DNA of 64,000 nt from Pagrus major (GCF_040436345.1 NC_133224.1:7866741-7930740), one strand, 5' to 3'; shown: positions 24,975 through 38,000, counted from the stretch's first letter. The notes: a model not told the origin generated them from the letters alone. Program-made: numbers and translations.

Positions 24975-25617
24975 GAAAAAATCCTCCATTTTTCCTGAGA
25001 AATCCACTTGAGCTTTCATCATTCATAACCTTTTAAAGGCTTCCTGTGTGGCAAGGAATGAGTTCCTCCTGTTAAAACAAGCCCGCCTCTCTTCATGGAG
25101 GATGCTGACATGATTACAATTGCACAAATACTGACTATCGCTCATGAGTAACTTTTACTCACAAATCCTTGTTGCTGGAGTGCTGTTTTTCTACTTGCAG
25201 ACATGTGAAATCAAATCAGGTCTCTTCTGTATTTAGTTTGCTGCTCTAATTCTCCATAAACGTATCTACTTAACAGCATTATCTAGTGTCTAGACAGCAA
25301 CAGTAGGCACTGAGACCACCTGCTGGATCATGATGACATGCATGACAGTTCACATCTGTGAAACACGGGAACCTTCTGTTGTGATGGTCCACTGTGTTTG
25401 GAAATCTTTGTTTCCTTTTTATAACTCAAAATGTTGAAAACTGGGATTATTTTAAATCTCAACCTAATCACCAGTGAATGTTGTAATGTACGTTTGATAC
25501 TTTCATTTCCTTTATGTTGCAACCTTTTTCGTTTGTCGTCTGTTGTTTATATTTCCAACTTTTTTGGTGCTGAGTCTGCACAGGTTGTTTAATTTTTAAA
25601 TTGACCAGATGCACTTA
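24975..25617. other. Intergenic DNA, no gene recognised
   Basis: Upstream flank of the second chemokine. No exon or repeat family was identified. Confidence 0.4.
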
Positions 25618-26030
25618 TAGAGTGGTGTAATAATGAGTCCCAAAACCCAGAAATCAGTTAGCATTATTGCACTTCTGGTTCCTGTGTCAAAGTCAATGGG
25701 ATTTTTGAATGGGTTTTTGGTTAAATGCCCGAAATAAGGTCTGTAGTTAGCACAGGTTTAAGGTATGTATGCATTTTGTTCTACGGCACAAAAAACATCA
25801 TTAAATGTCCCACAATTTAATTGAGACTCGTCTACCCACAAGTCCATCTTTACGGACCGACTTTAGTTACAAACTATTCTAACTTTAACTTTACAACTTG
25901 TAGGTTGATCAATTAACAGAAAATGTGTATTGTAACTGTGTAACGAGTGGTGGTGATGTTTAAGTCATGCAACTGCACTTGCGCTTAGGAGAAGATCATT
26001 GTTTCGCTTACCTTACGAAAATATCTAGTT
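25618..26030 (+). repeat. Dispersed repeat, copy 1 (paired with 46900-47330)
   Basis: The segment starts near ATAGAGTGGTG and contains CCCAAAACCCAGAAATCAGTT, GGGTTTTTGGTTAAATGCC, AATGTCCCACAATT and TAACTTTACAACTTG. The same words appear in the same order at about 46900-47330 inside PARP copy B. The family is not recognised and I see no coding potential. Confidence 0.6.
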
Positions 26031-26254
26031 TTGTTGCTACTGACACGGCTTGTTAAAAATACCCTGTGGTTTCACGCTTAAAAAGGTTGAAACACCGTCT
26101 TGAAACAGTGGTCCCTGGCTTGGCAGCCGTCTCACCTCGCTGTAATGCCACAAACATCCCCCTCCATGATCTATTATGACAGTCAGCTTATACACATGTA
26201 ATGTGAATGCAATATGATACGCAAACACGTGTCCAAATAGGAATCTGTCTCTGG

Positions 26255-26345
26255 TTAAGAACACCTCAGGGATCACGAAACGGGCCCAGCAGAGACTGTA
26301 CTTCTTGAGAAAGCTGAAACGAGCCTCTCTTCCCATCAGCATACT
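26255..26345 (-). repeat. Possible LINE 3'-ORF fragment
   Basis: The minus strand encodes REARFSFLKKYSLCWARF, resembling the C-terminal end of fish non-LTR retrotransposon ORFs (pattern FLKKLYSLCWAFF). It is under 100 bases of recognisable match, so confidence is low. Confidence 0.3.
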
Positions 26346-29300
26346 CAGAACTCTTCCTAAGCCGCTGCAGGAGCATCCTTCCTACAAGTAAAAGCCCATT
26401 GAGGGACACGCATTACAAACTATCTTAAGCCCATGTGGGATACCATTACACTACTAATATTTAATTATGTATTAATCAGTTTTTTATTGGTATGTGAGCG
26501 CCTTGTAACGTACCCCCACAAGCCTGTGGACGATTTGTTGAGGTCGTTAAACGCTGCTGGACTGCGGATTTCTTTGTAAACGACCTGGGTCACATTTTCC
26601 ACAGATAGCCGTTTCTAACGTAGTTTAGAAATAGTCTGCTTACATAAACTATGACCTGTTTCCGGCACAACACCCAAATTCCACAGAGCCCCTTCAAAAA
26701 CAATCATTTGTTATTTTTCATGCTTCAAGTGTGTTATTGCAGGTGGTGAATCAGAATGTCAGGTGTTAACATCAATGACACACTCACCTCGTGACAGATA
26801 GGTCTGTCTTACCTTATAGTTTGTTGGCCACTTTGTATGATATTTACAGAGTAAGTCCTTGTTGATATTTGTGATTCTCTGGGAATGAGATCAAAATTAA
26901 ATTCTGCATGTGCCTTTCCTCGTGTGAACTGTGAGCTTACAACAGTCTCACACTCACCGAATTCCTTTGACCTTGGAGAGCAACTTTACAGATGGAGGCA
27001 ACTAGCTCGAGATTGAAATGACTTGCGGGCAAAAAAGAGAAAGGACCTCCAAATAATTGTTGCCACAAGATAGTAAAACGAAGAGTGTAAAGGAAGAGCA
27101 GTTGAACAGCTGGCAGTTGTGTGTGTCAGTGCACATTAATCATATTGCAATTCAGCACAGTAATGAGCAAGGTGATCGGTCATGCTTCACTTGTATTAGT
27201 TGCTTCATCTTTGTTCAGTTGGGAACATGATGTTTCCACTGAAAGCAATAACGTGCGGGTGATTGTGATATTAAGGCATTTACTTACGTCAACAATGACC
27301 ATGATAGATGGAAACAGAACAGAGAGCAGCAACAACCCCAACGATGTCTCCAAAAACAACTGTACATTGGACATTTTTAAAATTGTATATTTATTACAGC
27401 TCTACTATAAAATGCATGTGATTTTTCACAATAAGATTTCCCTCACTGCAATAGCTAATCCATCCATCCATCCATCCATTGCTAATGGCTAATCTCTGCA
27501 TTTATTTTAGGTTCAACCCCTGTAAACATTTAAAAAGGTTATATAAAAGTTTATTTGTAAGCTCTGACGGGCTTGCACTGTCACCAATATACTGCACTTT
27601 GGAGGTGGCGAGTGCAAAGTAAGCATGACCCATATTCATTCATTCAAAATGGGTCAGATGAGAGAGGTCTGGCTATGCGAGACTAGATATGACTTGAATG
27701 CCACACTAGTCAGCCGGTAAAATCAGCTGCTCCAACGTTTAACGTTACTGCAAAGTTTTAACATAGCTCATATTTTCTAACCCTTTCGCCAGAGTCACGC
27801 GAGGAAGGTATTTCATGGAGTGGAGAATAACTTTGCATGAATGGCTGCTGCATATCTAACGTTAACGTACCGCAGTTACCTGTCTGTGTCTACCACACTT
27901 ACATTTTTAATCGGAAACTAAAGTTTCATGCATAGGGAGTATTTAAGGATCTGGTCACTGCTTGTACAGTTTGTTTGTTTTGTTTCATTTATGATGCTAG
28001 AAGCAGAACTCTTTATTTAAAAACTCTAAAGCCATCCTCAAAGTTCACAAATTAAACACCAAGCTCTTGGTCTTTATTAGGGTCTTTACTGTCAACATGT
28101 CAAGTCTTCTGTGATGTATGGTAGGACAAACTCATTCAAACCATCTGTGAACACATAGCATCTTGCTCATTGCTTGGCTTCAGTTCTTGTTAAATTCTCT
28201 GAAAGTGTGTTGCATGAGTCAGGTTAAAAAGTATATATTGCACAGTGCCTCTGTGAGGGAGTCAAGCCGTCCCATATTAAACGATCTCTGCATGACGTAA
28301 ATGATCACAGTTTATCTTCAACTCATATTCCCAGCAGACAAATTAAGAGTTAAGTCCACATACCAAGTAAGGTGTGCAACAAGTTTCTAAAGAAATACTA
28401 TCAGTGAAGAGGGGGACAAGGGAATATCGAGTCACGTGAAAAGCCCGTAAATGTCCAAATGTTGCTCTGCTCAGTTCAAGTTCCCTCTGGTCTGCCATCC
28501 AAGTGCCTCTTTGGACAGTGTAAGTATCCCTGGAGCGCCCCTCTGATCAATCAAAGTGTTTATTTGGTCAGCACAAGTGCCTCTTCGGACCTTGTGGTCA
28601 CCCTAAGTTCTCCTCAAGTGCCCTTTTGATTTGTGTCCATCTGATCAACCAAATGATTGATTTGTCTGGTTCCCTCTAGTCACCCTGAACGTCCCCCAAA
28701 TGTAATGTAACGTTGACCACAAACAAGGGCCAACTAGTGCCAAGGGGGCGGGACACACCGCAGCAACTAGGGCCATGGGTGCTCACCGACAGCCCCCACA
28801 GCGTCAGGGCCCTTAAAGTTTTTATTCCCTGGCGTCCTTTCTCACTCTGATGAATCATCTGATGCTTCCCTGAGAGTTATAGCTTCATGCAACCAAATAA
28901 AACGCACGGTTACCTTTAATAAAATCACAGACTCTCTGGGTTTGAACATTGTTGGACATTTTTGGGATAATGTAGGTGCACAACTAAACCAAATAAACAA
29001 CAAATGTCTAGTCATTTTTAGACATTTTAATGTGGAAATGTTAATTATATGGTATCTATATCTTGAACTCAGGTCAGTTTCAGTGACAGAACACAACATT
29101 GGCAGGTACTCAAGAGGTTTATGCCCTCACTTATCTATTACCGTCACTCAGGTGGAGTTACGGATCACTGCTTGCCTTACAGATCCCTCGGGGTAGATGT
29201 CTTGGCACTTAAGCTCATCTGAACTGTATAAACTGTACAAGACAAAACTTGTATTGCTTCAGGAGAAGGAAGTACGCACTCAGACACTCATTGTATTAAC

Positions 29301-30304
29301 AGGCTGCTTGATTGTTGTCAGTGCATCAGAACAGTTTTTAGTCTTAGTAGGACATCTACTGGTTGGATGTGGTAATGTCACATGACTTCGGCTGTAATTT
29401 CTTGTGTTGTCCTGCTTTTCCTCTTTTTGTTTGTTTTTATTATTTCATGGCATGAAATACACATAAACTTGAGAAACTGTCAGAAACAACTGACACCTGG
29501 GTGCCCTGGTGGACTAAGATATTAGGGTATTAACACTGAACTGCTTTGTCCCTGTTTGCATCTAGCTGGGGGTCTTGAAAAATCACTTCCTATCGCTGTC
29601 TTCTTCATTTCCTGTCATTTCTCTATCATCTGCTGTCAGATAGAGACATGAAATACATAAAAAACAAAAAATGTTTGCCCTCCTTTGTTTTGTGGTTGTT
29701 TATCACAGTCCAGGGACATTTTCACTCCTTATTATTGTTAAATCCACCCGTCAGTTTCACAACAGCCTGCTTCACATTTATGTAGATCTAAGCAGGGTTG
29801 GACTCACGATATTTGAGGGGCAGGGGCAAAAAAATAAAAAGGGCACCAGCTGTCCATGTTGGGGCACCCTTCACCACATTTTGTCCGCTAGAGGGGCACC
29901 CTCGAGGGCACTTTATCATGTTCAATCTACCATAGGGGCATCCAAGAGGGCACTTTTTTTAATAATAGTATGTATAGTATAATTGGCATTTTGTGCAACA
30001 CCACTGTCATAAACACCAATCTGAGGTCTGTAACAGTTTGTCAGACGTAATGTAGGTGCTGACTACAAACCAAACTCATTACGTCATAACAATGTTATGT
30101 GTTTAAAATGTGTATGTTGAAGTAAACACGTATGTAACGCTGTGATCCTACCCTCTCACTGAAGTTACATAAAGCAGAAACAAGCGACAGCAGGGCGAGA
30201 CAGTGGCTGGGACAGAGACACCATTCACCCTTTTACAAGACACCGTACCATCAACAGGATTTTGAAACTGTTATTTTAAGGTAGAAAAAGTTACATAATG
30301 TTGC
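26346..30304. other. Intergenic DNA, no gene recognised
   Basis: No exon with recognisable motifs on either strand. A CATC microsatellite is at 27459-27481. About 27640-27700 (GGTCTGGCTATGCGAGACTA) and about 29805-29960 (GGGGCAAA and GAGGGGCACCC words) look like ends of dispersed repeats, but no complete element could be delimited. Confidence 0.4.
27459..27481. repeat. CATC microsatellite
   Basis: Five tandem CATC units. Simple sequence repeat. Confidence 0.8.
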
Positions 30305-30395
30305 TTTAACATCATTAAAATCATGTCAATCAATAATCTGATCATTGTACCTTCACAAGACCAACTAGGGGAATGACCTACTTAAGACTAAAAAT
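30305..30395 (+). repeat. Paralogous upstream flank of PARP copy A
   Basis: The words CATCATTAAAATCATG, CAAGACCAACTAGGG and ACCTACTTAAGACTAAA line up with 42125-42235 (upstream of copy B) and 48290-48390 (upstream of copy C), where the shared core is TGATCAAGGTACCT followed by CAAGACTAAC. In B and C this block lies 200-250 bases before the start codon. Here it lies 1.6 kb before it, so copy A carries extra DNA in between. Confidence 0.6.
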
Positions 30396-30734
30396 AAACT
30401 CTTCATGTGATTGACTGTGTCCATTTGCAGGTAGTTATGAGCACCCACGAGGTCCTGGCTGCAGTCCTCCACTGTGAGGTCGCAGAGAACAGTTGTCTGT
30501 TGGCCTCAACCCACTCTGTTGCACTCTGATCAAATCATGCATTATCTAGACACTTTATTTTTAAATTGCAGACAGCAGGTCTGACCTTAACTTGTGAATG
30601 GCATATTCTTTGAAGCGACCCCACAATTGCAGTACAATTGGAAAAAAGAGTGGTAAAAAAAAAAATAAATGGAAATGCTGGTTTCTGACCTGAAACAAAA
30701 GAAAAACTCAGATGGAACTCAAACAAAATTAAAA

Positions 30735-31130
30735 TCTGACCTCAGTCATGTCATCCACCTTCCTTTTCATCATCCTAAACACTGGTGGCACCTCACCTCG
30801 CAGGAGGGCTTCTGATGCATCTGTCCAGTGGGTGAACTGCTTTCCATGGCTCAAAAAACGATTAAACAATAGAAACAAATAAACATTTCTTAAAAATGGT
30901 TATATTAGACAATGACAAACAAGTCACGTGAACACAGCACAGCACAAGTGTGTATCTTCAATCTAAAATGCAATGGTATTACCTTCAAATGCAATGGCAT
31001 TTTTCATGTGGACCTCCAAATGCCGCTGAAGTCTGGCTGGTTGGCTCGGTTTAAACATGCCTTTGGGACAAAGGGGGCAGTGGTACTGACTGCAGGCTTT
31101 CCACCACATGGAATAATTGAGTGATGCATC
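30735..31130 (-). pseudogene. C2H2-like zinc-finger gene fragment
   Basis: The minus strand from about 31130 to 30982 reads as an exon with acceptor TTTTTAG and donor GAAG|GTAATA. It encodes YHCPLCPKGMFKPSQ followed by RLQRHLEVHMKNAIAFE, a Cys2-His2 finger with an over-long spacing between the Cys and His pairs. A second possible exon at about 30735-30850 encodes HGKQFTHWTDASEALLRG and VPPVFRMMKRKVDD. Multi-copy fish proteins with YHCPLC and HLEVH motifs exist, from memory. No start codon, promoter or full domain set was found, so this is probably a gene remnant brought in with inserted DNA. It could still be part of a small expressed gene. Confidence 0.3.
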
Positions 31131-31289
31131 TAAAAAGGATATAAAATGCATCACGTGTTTGAATTATAGTACATGAACTTCAATTCAAATTAATGTATAC
31201 AGCCTGCAAACTTAGATTGTCTTTGCTTACAGGTCATGGCCACTTGCACCAGGTAGTGTAAATGAGGCCTTACTTATGTAGAAGTAGTA

Positions 31290-31445
31290 ATAATGACTAC
31301 AAAAATACTGCACTACGGGTTAAAGTCCGGCATTCAAAAACTTACTTAAGTGAAAGTGGCTAAAACAAGACACTTAAGTAATTTAGTATGTTATGTTAGA
31401 AGCAAAATATACTCAGTAATTTCAGTTACTATTCGTTTTGTTTAT
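31290..31445 (-). repeat. GTACTT-type palindromic MITE, very degenerate
   Basis: TACTTAAGTGAAAGTGGCTAA, CACTTAAGTAATTTAG and TACTCAGTAATTTCAGTTACT resemble one arm of the family at 7.6-8.6 kb. Weak match. Confidence 0.3.
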
Positions 31446-31917
31446 ATACTGTAGTATACAACAGAGGTGGAAAAATAAAAAAGTAAGAATGTGCCATGTA
31501 GTCCTGCCACATGTTGATTCCACTTGTGCACTTAAACAGGTGATATCACTAATTAGCTATAGCTATAATTAGTTAACTTTGACGTTATCTAACTTAGCTT
31601 CAAAACAACAACCCAAGCCGACATGTAACATTTGGTAATTTGCATCATTAACTTCTATAACATTATTATTTTACGGCACCTATATTGACGAAGAACACAA
31701 GAAACCATGCATTTACTTTCTGTGGATAATAAAAAACAGCTACTCACCGCTACTCGGGACACATGCTCACTCGCTGGTCTCTCTTGAATTAAAAGGCAGG
31801 TGAAATGAAGATTTAAATGTCCTCACCTGCCGTCCTGACAGTGGACCCTGCACCGAAAGTGACCTCACAGTGGAGGCCTGCTGCCAAGTGCCTCTCATTA
31901 CGCAAACACTGTCAGTA

Positions 31918-31935
31918 AGTGAAAGTGAAACGAAA
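31918..31935 (+). promoter_or_regulatory. ISRE upstream of PARP14-like copy A
   Basis: AGTGAAAGTGAAACGAAA is a near-ideal interferon-stimulated response element (three GAAA cores in register), about 85 bases before the copy A start codon. PARP14 family genes are interferon-induced in vertebrates, so use by ISGF3/IRF factors is the natural reading. Confidence 0.7.
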
Positions 31936-32018
31936 TAAAGCCACACCACCGTTCAGTCGAGAGGCACACAGGCACAGTTTGAAGTGCTCTGCTTTTTCAG
32001 TGTAGATTTGTCGGTAAA

Positions 32019-35000
32019 ATGGCTGAATACCAATATCCATTGTTCTTTGAAGCCAGAGATCTGACAGACAGAGAGAAGGGGAAGGTCACGAGACACTTTC
32101 AGAAGAGAAAGGATTCTGGGGGAGGTGACTGTTTGATGATTGAAAAGGCTGGAGCAACAACATATAAAGTATGTTTCAAGGAAAAAGAAGGTAAGGGATC
32201 ACATTTGTTTAATATGAGTTAAAGGCAGAATATACTTTCTAAAAAACATAATATTCTATGTAGTTATAGCTAAAATCTAGTGTCTTGTTTGGACCTTGGC
32301 CTTGTTTTTTACAGACCAGGAAAGGGTTTTGCAGAGGAAGTTTCACACCATCCCCCTACCGGATGGAGAACTGCGTCTGACTGTGAGTCGGACTGATTCG
32401 CCACAGACCTTTGATCAGCCCTCCACCAGTCAGTCACAGGTGAGTTTCCCTGAAACCCTGCCCTTTACTAACACTTCAGAAACGTCAGAGCCAAATGATC
32501 TGGCCTGACCAGTTTGAGGGGGATTTCTGAGCAGAGTCAACATCTGATAATTAAAATGTTTGGTATGCCATTGTGCTGGCTGTGGGGACAACACATTTTT
32601 ATGCTATCTTTTTAGAATTTACAGATTAATAGATGTAGTTTAGACTTACATATAAACTCATACATTTGTTTGTTATTGCTTTTCTCCTTTAGACATCCAA
32701 AAAAGCAAACACAAAAACCCTTGAGAAGATTTTCAAGCCAGATATTTTCCTCCTGTTCTACCTGAGAGACAACCTGAAAGCAAATAAAATTTTACAGAAA
32801 CAACTCTCTGCTATCGGCTGCACAGTGGACTTTGATCTAGATGAGGAGGAAGCGGTGGTTAGGGGGGATGTTGATAAAGGGTCTGGAAGCGCCTTTGCCA
32901 GTGCTGCAGAGAACTGGGAGTTACAAGTTGATAGGGTCTTCATCAATCTAACTGAGAGCTACCTCTGCTATCATGTGGTTGAGGCAAAACAAGCCAAAAT
33001 CCTCATGCAGGACCTCACCTTTGCGACTGATGATATCAAAGTGTACACAGAGGGTGGTTATCCTGTGGTTGTGGGACCCAATGACGATGTAAAGAAGAGG
33101 ATTGCGATCCTGGAAAAGAGCCTGCCCACTCAGAAGGAATTACCAATTGCGGAGAGGCAGTTCAAAGTGGTAGAAGAAGAGTTTAGTCGAGAAATGAGTA
33201 CACATTGCCCAGAGGTTACAATCCGCAGAGGCAACGCCAAGATCATCCTGGAGGGCCCTGACAAGGAGGTGAGGTCAGGAGCTACAAAACTTGATGAACT
33301 CATCAAAAAGGTAAAAGAAAAGAGAGTTAAACTTCCTACAGCTTTACTTACCTTCATAACATCCAGCGGTGCCATCTCCAAGTACCAAGCTCGCTTCCAG
33401 CAGAGCCTCAGAAATCCTGTTTTCATAGAGGTGGGGTCAGACCTGGTTCTGTCCAGTTTGTCCGCAGATGCGCTGGATGAAGCTGAGACTGCAGTACAGA
33501 GAGACCTGAGTCTGGACAATGTGCAGCTGCAGGGAGCTGCAGCTGCACCACCAGATCTCGACAGGGTGAAAGAAATCCTGATGAAAGCCAAGAACGAGGC
33601 AAACCATCGAGAGCTCAGAGTGGACGTCAGCTTCATCCCAGGACCCAGTGGAGCTGCAATCACCAAAGTACAACTGGTGGGCTACAGTGAGAATGTGAAC
33701 AAGCTCAAAGAAGTTCTGCACAACTACCAGATGAACCAAGTTGGGACACAAGAACGGCTGAAACTGCCCCATCCTGAACTGGTCGACTGCTTTGACGATG
33801 TCTTAAAAATGATTGGCATGAAGCAGAACAAGGTGACCTTAGAAGCCTCACATTTTCCATCCCCTTCTGTGCTCGTGTCTGGTCCCCGCTGTCAGGTCCA
33901 GGAAGTCAAGGCACAATTAAACACAACTCTAGCCAGTCTGACGAAAGACACACTGGTTCTAGATGGACCAGCAGCACGGCGGTACTTCCAAGCAGAGGGT
34001 AGATTGAGCAAGGAGCTAGTGGAGAGCTCCTGTCAGGTTATTATCAGGGAACAGCAAGGCGTGTCAGGAACCACCAGCAGCCCTGGCACCACCACCATCA
34101 CGCCCAGACCTTCCATCACCAGACGAAGCTGCAACACAGTTGGGAGCACTGCGGTCAACAAGACGAGCCTGGAGATCAAGATTGGCGATTTGGTGGATGA
34201 GCAGGTTCGACAATTTCCGTTGTATTTTCCAAAGAGCAGTACAGCAGCGATGAAACACTCACATTTATATAATTCCTTGTTATTTCCACAGGTGAATGTG
34301 CTGGTGGCCCCCATGATCAACGGGCAGCTTGCCTCTACAAATATTGGTTCAAGTCTCTTAAAGAAAGGAGGGAATGCGATCAAGTCAAAGTTTGAGTCGG
34401 CGGCAGCGAATCGCACCTTCGCCCCTGGTGGTGTTCTGCAGGTTGATGCGCCTCCGTCTCTGGGCTGCTCCAAGCTCCTCTTCATTGAATGCCTGGCATG
34501 GGATGGAGCCAGAGGACAGAGCATAAAGGTAAAGTAGTCAATCTTGAATCTCCCTCTCGTCAAACTTCACATAAGTTAATTGACTGGCAGATTCGCTCTG
34601 TGTGAACAAACAATAGATGCAGTGGAGTGATGTAGCCAACTAGATAGTGATGCTGACCGGTGAAATCACTTCATGTAGCTCTTTCTTGGGTGACGTATTG
34701 CAAATAATGCGACACGATTTATAGCTTATGGTGGATGAGGGGCTTGTGCCAAAAGATAATTATCTTTACTGAAATATTGTGTTTTAATGGTGCAAATGAA
34801 AAAAATCAAAGGCTTTTTCAAGTCTGGCTATAGTCGACAGGGCATTTCAAAATTGAGAAATATATTGCAGTTCAGTTCGTGGACCATGATTGGAATTAAA
34901 CAGATCATGGTGGGGTTTTTTTGGCCAGTTGCCCACTCATTAATGCACAAATCTTGATGGTTGTGTTTGAAGATATGATTGTTTGTTTAGACAATAAACT

Positions 35001-38000
35001 GTTATATATATTTATACAAAGTGACATCCAGTGTCATCTAAAGGCAAGAGTCCTCCTTGCTCTTATGCTTAGTTACATTCGCAGTTTCTCCTCAACGATT
35101 GTGGTGCAATGTTCATTTGTATTTATGAAAATAAGAAAAGAAATCGTGAGACACACACCTGGCCAAATGCTGCATTAAGTGTAGTATTAGTAGTATTAAG
35201 CCCTAAAACAGCAGTTATACAGTCTTGTGCCTTTTTCAGGGGGATTCAGTCAAAATATATCTTAATTAGAAAAACTGCGGTTCATCCGTCTAAAACTCAA
35301 ATCTTTTTTATGCTGTGTGCTTATGAAAACACTCCGCATATGTCTTATTTTTGTCTCTTAGGCCCTTGTCAATGGCCTGAAGACGTGCTTGGACCTATGT
35401 GTGCAGCAGAATGTGTTCTCAGTGGCCTTTCCGATTATCGGACCTGGAATTGTGTTAAAATACCCGCTGAGAGTGGCCGTTGAAGTGCTGACTGAGAGTA
35501 TTCGCCTTTTTGGATTATCTGCATCCTCTGGTTCTCTCGCCACCATTCATATCGTCATTAAACCAGGATATCCTGACTCTGAGGAGGTGAAAATCAACAC
35601 TCAAACAACTGGTTTGTAAGATGAATGTGTGGAGGATTTATTGATGAGAGGGTTTAATGCTGGTGTTTTTTGTTTTTTTTACAGTGCTACCATGAAGTGT
35701 ACAAACACCTCAGCTCAAGTATAAACCAGGGAGGCCAAGGTAAACCATACATACAAAAAAATCTTCAAGGACTTAGTGATTAGCAATTCGATATTTATAT
35801 AAAACATGTTGTTGTGTTCTCCTTCTCAGCAATCTTCAAGTCCCTCACCACCGACCTCGACGACATCACAATGACAGTGGGAGGCGGGGTTAAACTACAG
35901 CTGGTGTTTGGTGACATCACTAATGAGACTACAGATGTTGTGGTGAACACGACCGACTTCGCAAATTTCCAGAACGGTGAGTGAGAGCTGCTGTAGCCGA
36001 CCAAAAGACCATGTCGTAACCGTTTCGCGCCTTTACGCTCATGACTTTGTTCAAGACTGAAATATATATAATAGAATTAGGGGCAGATATATTCATGGTG
36101 ACCAGAGGATGAATCCTTTTTACTTTGGTCAAAATTTCAATGTGTAGGGGAGACCGGCAACAGCGTGTTAGCATTACTATTGTCAACACGTTAGCATGCT
36201 GTCATTTAGCGTTTAGCTCAAAGCAGTCTAATTACAACCTCACAAAGCTGCTAGCATGGCTGTAAACTCTTGTTGTGTAATCTAATCGTTTCTCTGCAGA
36301 CGGTGTGTGCAAAGACATCTTGACTGTGGCTGGACCAGAGGTGGAGGCTGAACTTAAAGCAGGTGAGGAACAAGAACACGCAAGATGTTTTGAAGCAACA
36401 CAGGTTGAACAGCTTCTTACTTATGTTGTCTTTGTTGTCTTGTGCGCAGCAAAAATGAAAACGGGAGAGATTTTTGTGTCCGAGTCTGGATCGTTCCCTT
36501 GTGAAGCCATTTTACATGTGTGTGGAGAAAGGGACGCAGGTATCATCGAACAGCTGGTGTGCGACATCATTGAACATTGTGAAACATATGGATTCGACTC
36601 CGTAGCCATTCCTGCCATCTGTGCTGGTAGGTATTTTGTAAGACTTTCCAAAAAAACCCCACAAACACTCAGCTAATATCAGTGTTGTAGTTTAAATTCT
36701 GCCAGTAAACATTCAAACTGTTCATGCAGGAGCTGGAGGGTTGGACCCTGGTGTTGTGGCAGGTGCAATCCTCCGAGGGGTGAAGGCTGCAACGTCATCT
36801 ACTTCTCTGTACTCTGTCACCAACATCCGCCTCGTCCTGATTAAGATCAATGTCTTCTTGGCGTTTAAAGAGGAAGCGACGCAAATGTTTTCCACTGCTG
36901 TAATCAACAGAGGTAACAGGAAGTTTCACAAACTTCTTTTTTTGTGTTTGCTTGGAAATATATCTCTTTTTTAAAATCATAATTCACTTGTTCCATTGTA
37001 AATTTTCACTGATTGTTATCTTTGGACCCTCCTTGCAGTGTCAGTGCCTCAGAGGCCTCATGTACAACAACAACCGCCCTCTTTGTCAGTGAGCACAGAC
37101 CTGAGCCTCCTCCATACCACCTCCACAAGTCAGAAGTCCGTCTTCCTCTTCCTGGGTCTCTCCAGACAGGATGTTGACGATGCCATGACAAAGCTGAGGG
37201 GTGCGTATCAGGCTCAGTGCTCCACTCAAACCTTCAAAAAGGAGGATCTGGCGGGCCTCACCCAGGACAACGTGGAGGATCTGAAGCAGCTGCTGGAGAC
37301 GCAGGGTCTGTACATACAGAGGGGACCAGTCCGGGCCGGGAAGCTTAACAGTGAGTGGGTTTAAAGGATGGAGTCAACCAGGTGACGCAGAAGATTAATG
37401 ACTCTCAGCAAGAGTGTCTCAGAAGAGAGGTGAGAGTCAGGGAGGAGGAGGAGCTGTACACCCGTGTGGCTTGGTGCATCCTGGGAAATAACGGAAACTG
37501 GGTCAAACTCCCCAAAACAGCCAATTACAAACTGGAAAAAAATGATATAGCTGCAGGGGTTGTGGACGCACAGGGCACAGAGTGGAGTGTGGATGTACAG
37601 AGGTTGGAGGCTTCAAGACCAATAACTGGACAAAAGACGAAGCTGAAACGACTTGTGAATCTTCCAGGTGAGAAGATTGTTGCAGATGAGCATTTAGCTA
37701 TGCATGAGCTAAGATGAGCTGTTCTGGAGCTTTTGATCATATAACATGTTCACTTTTTAAGACTTTTTGGCTTCAAATTGAGTTTAAAAGTGATATAACG
37801 AAAAACATTTGCCAGTGAAACATTTATTTCTGCAGTGTGCTGCTTAGCAATTTATTTGTGCACATTTGCCCACCTGCAAAAACTCTAATGATGACTTCGG
37901 AGGGGACACCTACATGAAACGTTATCAAGAGCAATTCCTGAGATTCCACATTTACTTTGAATAACTGACAATTTTCTATGGTGTCCTCTCCTCACCTTTC

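Noticed and set aside
30430-30530. Short plus-strand frame (MSTHEVLAAVLHCEV) after an AG acceptor
   Set aside because: Only about 33 codons with no donor and no similar segment upstream of copies B or C. Not supportable as an exon.
33130-33666. 178-codon open frame antisense to the PARP copy A KH exon, repeated in B and C
   Set aside because: It mirrors the sense codons and recurs only because the three exons are paralogous. A shadow frame with no independent support.
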